Assembly (NCBI GenBank): GCA_963730225.1
Contig: CAVSQX010000002.1
Location: forward strand, 992,001 to 1,056,000
Length of the DNA stretch: 64,000 nt
Direction of reading: 5' to 3'
Origin: CAVSQX01 sp963730225
GTDB taxonomy: Bacteria > Planctomycetota > Phycisphaerae > Tepidisphaerales > Tepidisphaeraceae
Both the position numbers and the translations under genes were made by a program. Below, piece after piece: positions 29,074 through 39,165 of the stretch. A model generated the notes under the pieces. That model saw only the letters and a program-made list of their open reading frames with translations, searched no databases and was not told the origin of the DNA. Positions within the stretch are counted from its first letter, which is position 1. Each line of letters starts with the position of its first letter.

Positions 29074-30783
29074 CCCAGCTCATGTGCTGGGCCAAATCAT
29101 ACCCGCGGCGGATGAACTGTTCGAATTCTGCCGGCGTCTTGGGCAGGCGCTGGATCAGCTCCTCAGCCACCTTCCGGGAAACCTCGTGCTCGATCGCATC
29201 GCGCTGGGCCAGACCGATGTTGAGCATCTGCTCGGGTCGCAGGGCGCGTTCGGGAAGCTCGGTGTAATCAGCGACGATGACATTGGGCGTGGGCTGGCCG
29301 CCGGTTACTTTGTCGACGAATCCGGCGCAGCCGCAGATGTTGCTGAAGACGCAGATGCCGCCGAAGGAAATGGGCTCGACCTGTGCGATGCCAAAGGGTT
29401 CGTAGATGCTTTGGCCGAACTCGGCATCGGAGCCTTTGCGGATGTCCATGAATTCCATGTCGGCGGGCATTCGCAGGCCGCAGGATTTTTGATCGAAGCC
29501 GAATTGGTTGATGAAGACGACTTTGATGTTGCGCGATTGGGCGTTGAATTCCTGTACGCCGGCGTAGTAGGCGCTTTCGCCGTGGCTGAGATCGGGATGG
29601 CCTTCGTGGTGGGCGACGGGCCAGCGGTAATCCTTCTCCATTCGCTTGATGTCTTCGATGCGTCGGCCGGGCACTTCGGTGCTGAGGGTGAAGAGGACGG
29701 CGGTTTCGTTGCGCTGGCGGAGAAGAAGCTCCAGATGCTCCAGCACGCGCAGATCGCGCCACAATCCCTTGCTGGGAACCAGGCGAGTGACGTGGGAGAA
29801 GACGTAATCGGGTTTGAATTTCAGCAGGGTATTGCAGTAATCGCGCAGCTTGGTGCGGCTGGCCATTTTCTCATCGGGAGTGATCATCCAATGAGGAACG
29901 CCGTTGTAGGCGAGCTGGGCTTCGACAGAGGCGAAGTCTGCGCCGAGGAAGCGCATTTCCTTGAGGGTGTAATCGCCGACGGCAAAAATGTTGTCGCAGA
30001 ATCGCGAGGCCTTGACCAGGGCGTGCTTGTAATAACCGGACTGATCGCCGAAGACATCCTCGACGTAATGCCCTTCGGCGATGGCCGAGCGCATGACGTT
30101 GTAGAACATCGTGTCGTGGCCGGGATGACCTTCGACGATTCGCCGCATAGTGGCGCATTCGTGGGCGTGGAAGATGGTGCGGAAGTTGGCGGCGGGCCCT
30201 TCCAGGATAGCGGCCAGGGCGGTGGGCATTCCCATGTATTCGTGGCTGAGAATGACGCACGGCTGCGATGATGTGTTTGCGCCAGTGCGTGCAGGGCGGC
30301 GATGGCCGGCTGGGCCAGGCGGGTGTATTGCTCGTAATCCCAGACGTGCTCGTATTTGCCGCTGTCGATGCCGAATTTTTCCCAAAGTTGGAATTTGAAT
30401 TCCGCCAGCCGGCGGGCGTCGTAGCGGCTCACGTCGAACAGGACGACTTCGGGGACGGAAACAGCGCCGGTTTCCTTGTTGATGAATTTGCGGCGGCCGT
30501 AAATGATGCCGACATCGAACGTCTGCTCGATTTCGCGGAATCGGCTGGCCAGCGGGGAGCGGAAGAGATTATCGAGGCTGCTGTAGAGCACTTCGCCGCC
30601 GGGCCCGAGGCGCTGCTCGCCGTAGGCGTCGCTGGGCCAGAAGGGGCCGACGAGGATGTTGCGCTGGGCTTTTTCGAGATAGGTTTTGCTGGTGAGCAGA
30701 CCGTGCAGCACCGCGCCGATGCCGCCGATCTTCTGAATCGCTTCGTGGGTTACGTGAACGACAACTTGCATGGGATGCTCCAT
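28997..30783 (-). CDS. Glycogen/starch-synthase-like glycosyltransferase (1-bp frameshift)
   Basis: Adding one base near 30266 gives 595 residues. KIGGIGAVLHGL at the N-terminus is the KxGG-type acceptor/nucleotide loop. ILSHEYMGMPTALA follows the frameshift. The C-terminal GT-B domain has SHVTRLVPSKGLWRDLRVLEHL and YEPFGIAQVEPISFGG, the ExxxxxxxE sugar-nucleotide motif. It probably polymerises or transfers glucose from ADP- or UDP-glucose. GGAGG lies upstream of ATG 30783; ATG 30771 also fits. Why it precedes a sulfatase pair is unclear. Confidence 0.78.
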
Positions 30784-30840
30784 CTCAACTCGCCTCCGCG
30801 TTTCAGTATAAGCCCAAGTGGCCGGATGGGGGAGAATTTT

Positions 30841-31167
30841 TCAAACGACACGGGTTCCGATAACAAATCCCCCCTTGGCGGGCCGGGATGACACAATTTG
30901 GATTTTCGTGCCGATCGGAATCAGCGGATCGAAGGCATCGATCTGGTAGATATCCCCCGCATTCAACGGGCGCTGGCAGCCCAGGGCGATTCCACCGACG
31001 GAAATCTCGACGACGGTCGCCCGGATTTTTTCGACGGGATGCCGGTCGGCGATCAGGGTGGCCGGGAGACTCAGCCGATGGCGTTTTGCCCGCCGGCGAT
31101 TGGCGCCCAGCCCAGTGGGATCAAGCCTCATTTTACGGAGATCGACCGGCGGAAATATCGACGACAT
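30841..31167 (-). CDS. PilZ-domain protein, candidate c-di-GMP receptor
   Basis: 108 residues. NRRRAKRHRLSL holds the RxxxR motif, and VVEISVGGIAL fits the (D/N)xSxxG motif with E in place of D/N. Together these form the c-di-GMP-binding surface of PilZ domains. No other domain is present, so it would act as a small adaptor. It lies 57 bp upstream of the glycosyltransferase on the same strand and could regulate polysaccharide synthesis. Confidence 0.78.
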   Translation of the reverse strand: MSSIFPPVDLRKMRLDPTGLGANRRRAKRHRLSLPATLIADRHPVEKIRATVVEISVGGIALGCQRPLNAGDIYQIDAFDPLIPIGTKIQIVSSRPAKGGFVIGTRVV

Positions 31168-31243
31168 TGCCTGGCGCGGATTTGCCGGCTGGGGCGATTC
31201 CGATAATCAAGCAGCGGCGTCAAAGGCGGAATAACCGGCACGA

Positions 31244-32476
31244 TCAATTGACGTCAATCATCAGGTACGGCTCACCGGCGTCCGTCACGTCTTCGGGATC
31301 GTAGCGCATTTTGTTGGAGTCGTAGTAATCCTTGAGGATCTGGTAGCACTTGGCCCGCTGGGTTTTGCCGGTTGGAAGTTCGACGATCAACTGATAGGCG
31401 CTGCCGCGGCCGTTGATGTCGCGGGAAAGCTCGAACCAGACATTTTTGCACCCGGCGGCGTACCAGGATTTGACGGCATCGCCCCAGGTGGCCTGGTGTC
31501 CGTCGGCGATGTATTGACGAGCTTCCTTGAGAAGTCCGCGATCTTTGGCGTCGTTCACTTCGTCGACCATCGGATTGGTGGGGCCGGAGGAGCCGCCGGT
31601 GGGAACAGGAATAGCGGTGCGGGCGATTCCAACAAAACCCAGGACCAGGCCCAGCAGGAGCACGACGAAGACGATTCTCAGAATTCGGTAAAAGATGGCG
31701 AGGATGACGACCACGAGCCAGGAGTCGCCCGGATCCATGTCGAAGAGGTAGATCATCATGCCCCAATAGACGCCCAGGGCCACGGGAAACCCGATGACGC
31801 CGAAACCGAAGAATCCGCTGCCGAACCCGCCGCTGTATTTGCTGACCATCGCATCGACCCAGGTGGTTACGCCGTCACAAAAAACGGCGACGGCGGCGAG
31901 CTTGAAAAAAGCGGTGCGAATATCGCCGAAGCTCACGCCCAGCGGACCGGAAATAAAGAGGGCAAAGACGAAAAGAAAAAGGGCTTCAAAGAAGTTCATG
32001 ATCATCAGGCCGATTCCGGCGAAGATGACTCCGTTGACGCCCATGGAGTAGTGAATGGCGTAGTAGCTGATGTAGAGCAGCAAGCCGAGGATGCAGAAGG
32101 CCAGGGGAGCCTGGATATCGCGGCGAACATCGAGTTGCATCGCGGTGACGGCTTGTTCTTTTTCGCGCTGGGTGGGGCCGCGCTGGTACGCCAGGGGAAC
32201 CGCCGAGCCGCCCGCGCGCCTGGCGGAGGTTTTTGCAGCGGCGGGAGCCGGTGTTGGAGCGGCGATGATGCGGGCGGGCTGCGCGGCGGCGGCTTTCTCG
32301 GCGTCTTCGGCCAGGGCGTAAAGATCGTCGGCCTCGGGCTCGGCGGCCTGAATTTGCTGCGGAACCGTCATCGCCTGGCCGCATTTGCACTTGACGCGCT
32401 TGCCGGCCAGTTCCGGTTTCCAGGTGTAGGTTCGCTTGCAGCTTTGGCAGGAAAATCGCGATGGGGATTCCGACAT
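31244..32476 (-). CDS. Zinc-ribbon multi-pass membrane protein, unknown function
   Basis: 410 residues. The N-terminal zinc ribbon has FSCQSCKRTYTW and VKCKCGQ. An Ala/Pro-rich linker (about 45-95) precedes four or five membrane segments (about 125-285), including LGLLLYISYYAIHYSMGVNGVIF and VVFVVLLLGLVLGFVGIA. A soluble C-terminal part contains WGDAVKSWYAAGCKNVWFELS. I recognise no enzyme. ATG 32476 is chosen because the ribbon starts directly after it. Confidence 0.72.
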   Translation of the reverse strand: MSESPSRFSCQSCKRTYTWKPELAGKRVKCKCGQAMTVPQQIQAAEPEADDLYALAEDAEKAAAAQPARIIAAPTPAPAAAKTSARRAGGSAVPLAYQRGPTQREKEQAVTAMQLDVRRDIQAPLAFCILGLLLYISYYAIHYSMGVNGVIFAGIGLMIMNFFEALFLFVFALFISGPLGVSFGDIRTAFFKLAAVAVFCDGVTTWVDAMVSKYSGGFGSGFFGFGVIGFPVALGVYWGMMIYLFDMDPGDSWLVVVILAIFYRILRIVFVVLLLGLVLGFVGIARTAIPVPTGGSSGPTNPMVDEVNDAKDRGLLKEARQYIADGHQATWGDAVKSWYAAGCKNVWFELSRDINGRGSAYQLIVELPTGKTQRAKCYQILKDYYDSNKMRYDPEDVTDAGEPYLMIDVN

Positions 32477-32629
32477 GCCCATCCATCCGTCAAGAACTGA
32501 TACCTCGCCCGAACCGAAGAGAATCCTCTCGGATACAGGCAAAATAGCAAGATTTTTCGCCGTTGTCGCCAGCGGGGGCATCCGCTAATCTTCGATTTGG
32601 ATTTAAGATTTGATTAATGGAGAGAAATC

Positions 32630-32860
32630 ATGAAGCGCAATCTGATTGGCCTTGCGTTAGCGGCCGGATTGCTGAGCGGTTGCACGGTCTACGAAACCCC
32701 GCCGCCCGGCGCGGAGGAAATTGCCGCCGTGGATCCACCGCCGGCGCGGGTGGAAGTGGTGCCGGTCGCCCCGGCGCCGGCGGCCGTGTGGATCGGCGGT
32801 GTTTGGGTCCGAAGCGGGTATCACCGCTACTACTGGCGGCGGGGCTACTGGCGATATTGA
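32630..32860 (+). CDS. Small lipoprotein with Tyr/Trp-rich C-terminus
   Basis: 76 residues. MKRNLIGLALAAGLLSGC is a lipoprotein signal with cysteine at 18. A Pro/Val-rich linker is followed by WIGGVWVRSGYHRYYWRRGYW, resembling WxxGxW/YXWQPGRW-type small envelope proteins. GGAGAG lies six bases before the ATG. It sits alone between two minus-strand genes. Confidence 0.75.
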   Translation: MKRNLIGLALAAGLLSGCTVYETPPPGAEEIAAVDPPPARVEVVPVAPAPAAVWIGGVWVRSGYHRYYWRRGYWRY

Positions 32861-32875
32861 GCCGAGTCGCGGCCG

Positions 32876-34228
32876 TTAGGCGCGATGCTTGAGGCGCAGG
32901 CTGTTTTCGATGGCCGGTCGGCCCATGGGGTAATACTGAAATCCGCTTTCGCGCATCACGTCGCGGTGCAGGCAATTTCGGCCATCGAATATCAGCGGTT
33001 GATTCATCGTGGCGGCGATCTTGCGGAACGGCAGGGTGGTGTACTGCGGCCAATCCGTAACCAGCGCAACGGCGTCGGCGCCGGCGGCGGCGGTGACGGG
33101 ATCGTGGCACCATTCCACCTGCTCCTTGAAAATCTGCTTCATGTTTTCCATGGCTTTGTAATCGTGGGCCTTGACCGTCGCGCCCTTGTCCAGCAGCAGG
33201 CGAACGACATCAATGGCGGCGGATTCGCGGATGTCGTCGGTGTCGGCTTTGAACGCCAGGCCCCAGACGGCAATCGTCGCGCCCTGAATCGGGCGGCCGA
33301 GCTTTTGAATGATCTTCTCGGCAAAGCGGCGCTTCTGATTCTTGTTGACTTCCTGGATGGCGTGGACGAAAAGGCTTTCGTAGCCGACGGCACGGGCGAT
33401 GTGCTCCATGGCCGCGACGTCCTTGGGGAAGCAGCTTCCGCCGTAACCGCAGCCCGCTTTGAGGAACGCCGGGCCGATTCGCTGATCGGAACCGATGCCT
33501 TTGCGGATGTCTTCGATGTCGGCGCCGTATTGTTCACAGAGAATCGTCATCTCATTCATGAATGAAATGCGCGACGCCAGCATGCTGTTGGCGGCGTACT
33601 TGGTCAGCTCCGCGCTTTCCCAGCTCATGGTGATGAATTTTTCCTCGGGCTTGACTAACGGATCGTAGAGCCGGCGCATCATGCGGAAGGCTTCGGTGGA
33701 ATCGCCGCCGACGACGATGCGATCGGGGTTCATGCAATCCTGAACGGCGGTGCCTTCCTTGAGAAATTCCGGATTGCTCACGACCTGCACGTGGGCCTTG
33801 GCTTGTTCCTTGAGGAATTGATACAGCTTGCGATTCGTTCCGGCCGGGACGGTGGATTTGACGACGATGGTGACCAGGTAATCGCTGTTCCACTCCGCCA
33901 GGGCATCACAGACTTCCTTGCCGGCGCCTTCGAGATAGCTCATGTCCACGGTGCCGTCGGGCTTGGGCGGTGTGCCGACGCAGAGGAAAACCACCTCGGC
34001 GTCCTTGACGGCGGCTTTGACATTTTCCGTGAACTGAAGCTGGCCGGTGGCGTAGCTTTCCTGCATCAGCTCCTGAAGGCCCGGCTCGAAGATCGGACAA
34101 TGTCCGTCGGTAAGCGTCTTGAGTTTCTTTGCATCCTTCTCCACGCCGCGCACCGAATGGCCAATGCTGGCCAGACACGTGCCAGTAACCAATCCGACAT
34201 AACCGCAACCGATAATCGTTACATCCAT
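32876..34228 (-). CDS. ugd: UDP-glucose 6-dehydrogenase
   Basis: 450 residues, typical length. IIGCGYVGLVTGTCLA is the NAD Rossmann motif. FLCVGTPPKPDG and SNPEFLKEGTAVQD follow. The catalytic cysteine is in KAGCGYGGSCFPKD. It oxidises UDP-glucose to UDP-glucuronate for surface polysaccharides. AAAGGTG lies just before the start. It is the last gene of the murE-to-ugd run, and the epimerase two genes upstream could use its product. Confidence 0.95.
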   Translation of the reverse strand: MDVTIIGCGYVGLVTGTCLASIGHSVRGVEKDAKKLKTLTDGHCPIFEPGLQELMQESYATGQLQFTENVKAAVKDAEVVFLCVGTPPKPDGTVDMSYLEGAGKEVCDALAEWNSDYLVTIVVKSTVPAGTNRKLYQFLKEQAKAHVQVVSNPEFLKEGTAVQDCMNPDRIVVGGDSTEAFRMMRRLYDPLVKPEEKFITMSWESAELTKYAANSMLASRISFMNEMTILCEQYGADIEDIRKGIGSDQRIGPAFLKAGCGYGGSCFPKDVAAMEHIARAVGYESLFVHAIQEVNKNQKRRFAEKIIQKLGRPIQGATIAVWGLAFKADTDDIRESAAIDVVRLLLDKGATVKAHDYKAMENMKQIFKEQVEWCHDPVTAAAGADAVALVTDWPQYTTLPFRKIAATMNQPLIFDGRNCLHRDVMRESGFQYYPMGRPAIENSLRLKHRA

Positions 34229-34380
34229 GACACACCTTTACCACAAGAACGAAAATGCCGCCCACGCCTAAAAGCACCGGAGGGCCGCGTCGAAAGTATA
34301 CGCCTGAACAGAAGATCGGACAAAGTGCCATGCAGCTTGGAATCGCAAGTGCGGTGGCGGCCAAATTTGCGTTGCCGGGG

Positions 34381-35613
34381 TTATCGGTCCGCGTAGGAAA
34401 ATCCGCGATCCGCCTCGGTTTTGCCGTTTCGCTTCTCGTGCACCATGCCCATTTTGTAGGCGGCGACGACCAATGATCCGAAGATGACCAGATAAAATGC
34501 GACGGCATATCGAGTGCGCATAAAAACGATCGCCGCGCCCAGCAGGGCGAAACAAGTAGCCAGGCCGTAACTGATCACGACCGTTTTCTTCACCGAAAAT
34601 CCGCGATCGACCAATTGATGGTGAAAATGGTGGCGATCGGCGCTGAAGAGCGGGCGGCGATTGACCCATCGGCGGGCCAGCGCCAGGAGCGTGTCGAGCA
34701 CCGGCAGGGCGAACATCACCAGGGCGGCCAGAAACCACTTGGGCTTCTCTTCTGCCATCATGGCGATCAATGTCGCGCAGCTGTAGCCGATGAACATGCT
34801 GCCGGTGTCGCCGAGGAAGATGGAGGCGGGATTAAAATTGTAAGGCACAAATCCAAGGATTCCGCCCACCAGCGCCAAGCCCAGGACCACTCGAATGCCT
34901 TCGGCGTTGACGGTGCCGACTTCCCCGAAGGTGGCCATGTGCACGGCCAGGAAAGTCAATCCGGCGGCGGTCACTGCGCTGACGCCGCCGCATAGCCCGT
35001 CCAGCCCGTCCATTAGATTCGTCGCATTGCAGCACCCCACGACCAAGCCGATGGTCAACAGGGCGCTGCTGCCCAGGAGGAAATAATTGTAGGATTGAAG
35101 GTTCGTCGAATAATTCAACCGCTCCAGCACGGGGTTGAGCAACAGATCGGTCGAGTGCAAGCCGATGTGACTGGCCAGCAGCGCCACGCCGGCGGCGATT
35201 TGAACGAGAATCTTGGCCCACGGTCGGGTTTTGTGCAGGTCGTCCCACAGGCCGAGGATGACAATCATCGACGCGCCGACGAGAATTCCTCCGGGCACAT
35301 GCAGATGCGGCAGGGGCGTGTCGAGGCGGTGCACGTGAAGGAATTGGCTTATGGCCAGCCCCGCCATCCAACCCAGAAAAACCGCGACACCGCCCAGGTA
35401 AGCGACCGGCGAGCCGTGCAGCTTACGGATCAGATCCGGCTCATCGACGATGCCATAGTACAGCGCGATCATCTGCATGACCGGGGTGAACAAAAACGAG
35501 ACGATGTACGCTGCGAAAAAGACGTAGATATACGGGGATAGAACCTCGTCCATCGACGTCGGCGGTCCGTTCGACGGCTGTACCGCGAGCACTGGCCAAA
35601 GCAGGGAAAGCAT
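34381..35613 (-). CDS. WecA/TagO-like polyprenyl-phosphate sugar-1-phosphate transferase
   Basis: 410 residues with about eleven membrane segments. GLWDDLHKTRPWAKI is the first acidic loop. NATNLMDGLDGLCGG, FNPASIFLGDTGSMFIGY and SADRHHFHHQLVDRG are the conserved cytoplasmic loops of the MraY/WecA superfamily. The HHFHHQ motif favours the WecA/TagO branch over MraY. It would transfer a HexNAc-1-phosphate from a UDP-sugar to undecaprenyl phosphate and start glycan assembly. The start could also be at 35553 (MDEVLSP). Confidence 0.9.
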   Translation of the reverse strand: MLSLLWPVLAVQPSNGPPTSMDEVLSPYIYVFFAAYIVSFLFTPVMQMIALYYGIVDEPDLIRKLHGSPVAYLGGVAVFLGWMAGLAISQFLHVHRLDTPLPHLHVPGGILVGASMIVILGLWDDLHKTRPWAKILVQIAAGVALLASHIGLHSTDLLLNPVLERLNYSTNLQSYNYFLLGSSALLTIGLVVGCCNATNLMDGLDGLCGGVSAVTAAGLTFLAVHMATFGEVGTVNAEGIRVVLGLALVGGILGFVPYNFNPASIFLGDTGSMFIGYSCATLIAMMAEEKPKWFLAALVMFALPVLDTLLALARRWVNRRPLFSADRHHFHHQLVDRGFSVKKTVVISYGLATCFALLGAAIVFMRTRYAVAFYLVIFGSLVVAAYKMGMVHEKRNGKTEADRGFSYADR

Positions 35614-35720
35614 GGAATTCTAGAACCTCGTGCCGTGCATCTCTCCCGCCCATTTTCGGCGCAGCGACGGATCGTCCTGAGCGGCCATCGAGCATCCAAT
35701 TATTACCGGACTGCGATGTC

Positions 35721-36686
35721 TCACGATTGGGCTCGCTGCGATTCGATGACCGAACGAATGATCTGATCCAACCCAAGTTGCGGGGCAAATCCGACGGCGG
35801 AGCGAATCCGATCGAGTTTGGGAACTCGACGGCTCAGATCATCGAACGGCTGCCCGTACGCCTTCTCATAGGAAATGTACTCGATGACGCTGGGGCTGTC
35901 GCACAAGTGAATCACGCGCCGAGCCAGATCGGCGATGGAAATCTCTTCATCGCTTCCCAGGTTGAATACTTTCCCGCAGTTTTGCCCGCTTTGCGCCAGA
36001 CGGATCAGGGCCGCGACCACATCGCTGACGTGGCAAAAGCAACGGGTTTGAGATCCGTCGCCGTAAACCTGGAGCGGCCGACCCGCCAGAGCGGCGGACA
36101 CGAAACGCGGAAGCACCATGCCGTACATTCCCACCTGCCTGGGGCCGACCGTGTTGAACAATCGCACGACCGTCACCGGCAGAGCGAATTGCTTGTGATA
36201 TGCCAGGCCGAGAAATTCGTCGATTCCCTTGGCGTAGGCGTAGCACCATCGGCTGTGATGCGTCGGCCCCATGACGACATCATCTTCCTCGCTGAAGGGA
36301 ACGCGCGTTGCCTTGCCGTAAACTTCCGATGAGCTGGTAATCAACACCGGCCGGGCGAAGCGCGATGCGGCGTCGAGGACGACTTCGGTTCCGTGAATCG
36401 TGGTGCGAATCGTGCGCACGGGTTCATCGACGATCAATTGCACGCCCACCGCCGACGCCAGATGAAACACCCCATCGCACTGGGCCATCAACACGCCCAC
36501 GGTGGATTCGCTCTCCACCGAATCGCGCACGAATTGAAAACCCTGCCGGCCGTGCAGGGCGGCGATGTTCTGTGCCCGACCGGTGGAAAGATCATCCAGA
36601 ACCGTGACGGCGTGGCTCTGATCCAGCAGCCGCTCCGCAAGATGCGAGCCGATGAACCCCGCTCCGCCGGTGACCAGATATCGCAT
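35721..36686 (-). CDS. NAD-dependent sugar-nucleotide epimerase/dehydratase
   Basis: 321 residues. MRYLVTGGAGFIGSHLAERLL is the NAD-binding GxxGxxG motif. ITSSSEVYG and WCYAYAKGIDEF give the Ser-Tyr-Lys catalytic set of extended SDRs. RLFNTVGPRQVGMYG resembles UDP-glucuronate decarboxylases and UDP-glucose 4-epimerases. With ugd downstream, UDP-glucuronate is a likely substrate. It starts 12 bp after nadB ends. Confidence 0.88.
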   Translation of the reverse strand: MRYLVTGGAGFIGSHLAERLLDQSHAVTVLDDLSTGRAQNIAALHGRQGFQFVRDSVESESTVGVLMAQCDGVFHLASAVGVQLIVDEPVRTIRTTIHGTEVVLDAASRFARPVLITSSSEVYGKATRVPFSEEDDVVMGPTHHSRWCYAYAKGIDEFLGLAYHKQFALPVTVVRLFNTVGPRQVGMYGMVLPRFVSAALAGRPLQVYGDGSQTRCFCHVSDVVAALIRLAQSGQNCGKVFNLGSDEEISIADLARRVIHLCDSPSVIEYISYEKAYGQPFDDLSRRVPKLDRIRSAVGFAPQLGLDQIIRSVIESQRAQS

Positions 36687-36698
36687 GAGGTTGACTCG

Positions 36699-38370
36699 CT
36701 ATTTCTCGATCGGCTCGGGAATCGGTGTTTCCATCGGACGTTTCCACAGCAGGTGCAACCGCCAATGAACATCGTCGCGCTGCGGATAATCCAACCGGTA
36801 ATGGGCCCCGCGCGATTCGGTGCGCGAATACGCCGCCGTGGTGATCAGGAAACAGGCCGTCAGCATGTTCTGCAATTCCCAGCCGGCAACGGCGGAAGCG
36901 ACGCCGATTTCTTCGGCGCGAAACGTCTTGTCCATCACGTATCGGCTCCAGAAGGCGATGATCTCGCGCGTTTCCGTCAATCGATCGCCGCTGCGCTCGA
37001 TGCCGACGTTTCGCCACATGATGCTGCGGAGCGAACTTTTCACGTCGGTGATGTCCAACTCGGTTTTGGTCGAGGGGGGAATCTTGTCCTCGAGCGTGAC
37101 GGGAAATTTCAGATGGCTTTCCTTCGCCGCCGCCGCGGCGTGGGCGCCGGCACGGCGCCGAAGGCCAGGCCCTCCAGCAGTGAATTGCTTCCCAGGCGGT
37201 TGGCCCCGTGCAGTCCCGAACAACTCGCTTCGCCGACGGCGTACAGGCCGTTCAGGCTCGTCTGGCCATGCTCGTCCGAATCGACGCCGCCGATCATGTA
37301 GTGCGCCGCCGGATGAATCGGGATCGGGTCTTTGCTGATGTCGATTTCGAATTGATCCACCAGCTGCGCCAGCGTGGGAAACCGCAGGCGGAATTTTTCG
37401 GTCGGCAGATGCCGGACATCCAGATAAACATGGGTGAAATGCGTTTTGCGAATCTGCTCGACGATGGCCCGGCTCACCACGTCGCGCGGAGCCAGCTCGC
37501 CCATCGGATGATAATCCTTCATGAAACGCTTGCCGTGGCGATCGATCAGATACGCCCCTTCGCCGCGGACCGCTTCGGTGATGAGCGCGCGGGCTGATCC
37601 AGCGACGTACAGCGTCGTCGGATGGAACTGCACCATCTCCATGTCTTTCACCCGCGCCCGGCGCGGTACGCCATGGCGTGCCCGTCGGCCGTGGCGATCT
37701 TGGGATTCGTCGATTCGCGGTAAAGTTGTCCGGCGCCGCCGCTGGCCAGGATGGTGCGCTTGGCCCAGATGATCTGCGCTTTGCCCTCGATGATGGCGAT
37801 CGCGCCCAGGCATCGGTTTTCATCCGTGAGCAAATCGGTCACGAATGCCCGCTCGGCAATGCGGATGTTCTCCTTGCTGCGCACGGCTCGGATCAGCGTC
37901 TGCGCCAATTCCTTGCCCGTCGCATCGCCGTACGCATGCAGAATCCGCGCGACGCTGTGGCCCCCCTCGCGCGTGAACGCCAGGTCATACGGATTGCCGA
38001 TTTTCTGATCGAACTTCGCGCCCCAGCCCAGCAGTTCCAGCACGCGCTGCGGGCCTTCCTCGACGACGATGCGAACGGCACGATCATCACACAACCCCGC
38101 GCCGCCGGCTTCGGTGTCATTGACATGCGATTCGATGCTGTCGGTCGGCTGAAGCACCGCCGCGATTCCGCCCTGGGCGTACCAGGTGTTCGATTCGTCG
38201 ATGGTGTCCTTGGTCAATTCCAGCACATCCACCGATGCGTCGGCCGCCGCAATCGCCGCCCGCAAACCGGCGACGCCACCGCCGATCACCAGCACATCGG
38301 TAAACTGCTGCGGCAGGCGCGCGGCCTTGAAGGGGATCAGATATCGGCGCTGAGTGAGCGATTCGAACAC
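36699..38370 (-). CDS. nadB: L-aspartate oxidase (two 1-bp frameshifts)
   Basis: Adding one G near 37667 and one near 37140 gives 557 residues. VLVIGGGVAGLRAAIAA binds FAD. ESNTWYAQGGIAAVL, DMEMVQFHPTTL, RHGKRFMKDYHPMGELAPRD and GLHGANRLGSNSLLEGL are NadB signatures. It oxidises L-aspartate to iminoaspartate, the first step of NAD synthesis. The first break fits loss of one G from GGGGCGCGG. No nadA or nadC is nearby. It is cotranscribed with the methyltransferase 9 bp upstream. Confidence 0.92.
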
Positions 38371-38379
38371 GCCGATATG

Positions 38380-39138
38380 TTAGGTCAGAAGCGGGCCGTA
38401 ATACAGATGCGTGTCATGCGCGATCACGATCGATCCGTTTTGCTGATGCGCGTCAAACAGCCGGATGGCCGCCTGCAAAACCGCGGCATGGCGGGGATCA
38501 TCCGGCAGCGGCATGTAGGACGATGAATTGAGCCGATCCACGAACCCGGCCCGATCGAGCGATTGCGGGTTATCAAACTGCCGTGTCTGGAAAGGCCCGG
38601 AAAAAAACTCGGCCAACACCGCGGGGCTGGCGGCATCCTGCCGGCGGTTTGTGGTGGCGTCAGTCTGAAATTCCCGGGTCAGCGCTTCGTATTCCCGGCC
38701 CAGCGCGGTTTGGCAATTTCGCTCGTTCCAGATCAGGCAAACCAAACCGCCGGGTCGCAGAACGCGGATGAATTCCCGCCGAGCCGATTGTCGATCGAAC
38801 CAATGAAACGCCTGCCCCGCGGTGATGAAATCGACGCTGGAATTGGCCAGCGTGGTGGCCTCGGCCGTGCCGACGATGCTGTGGAAGTTGCGCGAATTTC
38901 GCAGCAATTCTTCCGCGGCCAAACGCATTTCCGTGTTCGGCTCAACAGCGAACGTCGGATTTCCGTTGCGAACGAACAGTTCCGTGAGGAATCCAGTGCC
39001 CGAACCGATGTCGGCGACGGGCCGCTGCGGCGTAAGCTTCAATTCATCCTGAAAAAACCGCAGCAGGGCCAGCGGATATTTTGGACGTGAGCGAATGTAG
39101 AACTTGACTCGACTGGAAAATCGTTTGGTTGAATCCAT
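38380..39138 (-). CDS. Class I SAM-dependent methyltransferase
   Basis: 252 residues. VADIGSGTGFLTELFVRNG is motif I. FAVEPNTEMRLAAEELL is motif II, with an acidic residue for the ribose. GTAEATTLANSSVDFITAGQAFHWFD and VLRPGGLVCLIWNERN are typical of the Methyltransf_11 type. The substrate cannot be read from the sequence. It sits 27 bp after murF and 9 bp before nadB. Confidence 0.88.
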   Translation of the reverse strand: MDSTKRFSSRVKFYIRSRPKYPLALLRFFQDELKLTPQRPVADIGSGTGFLTELFVRNGNPTFAVEPNTEMRLAAEELLRNSRNFHSIVGTAEATTLANSSVDFITAGQAFHWFDRQSARREFIRVLRPGGLVCLIWNERNCQTALGREYEALTREFQTDATTNRRQDAASPAVLAEFFSGPFQTRQFDNPQSLDRAGFVDRLNSSSYMPLPDDPRHAAVLQAAIRLFDAHQQNGSIVIAHDTHLYYGPLLT

Positions 39139-39165
39139 CGACGCGATTGTAGGCCGACATCGCCG

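Noticed and set aside
34229..34380. Possible tRNA or small gene between ugd and the WecA-like gene
   Set aside because: No cloverleaf, CCA end or ribosome-site-supported frame was seen.
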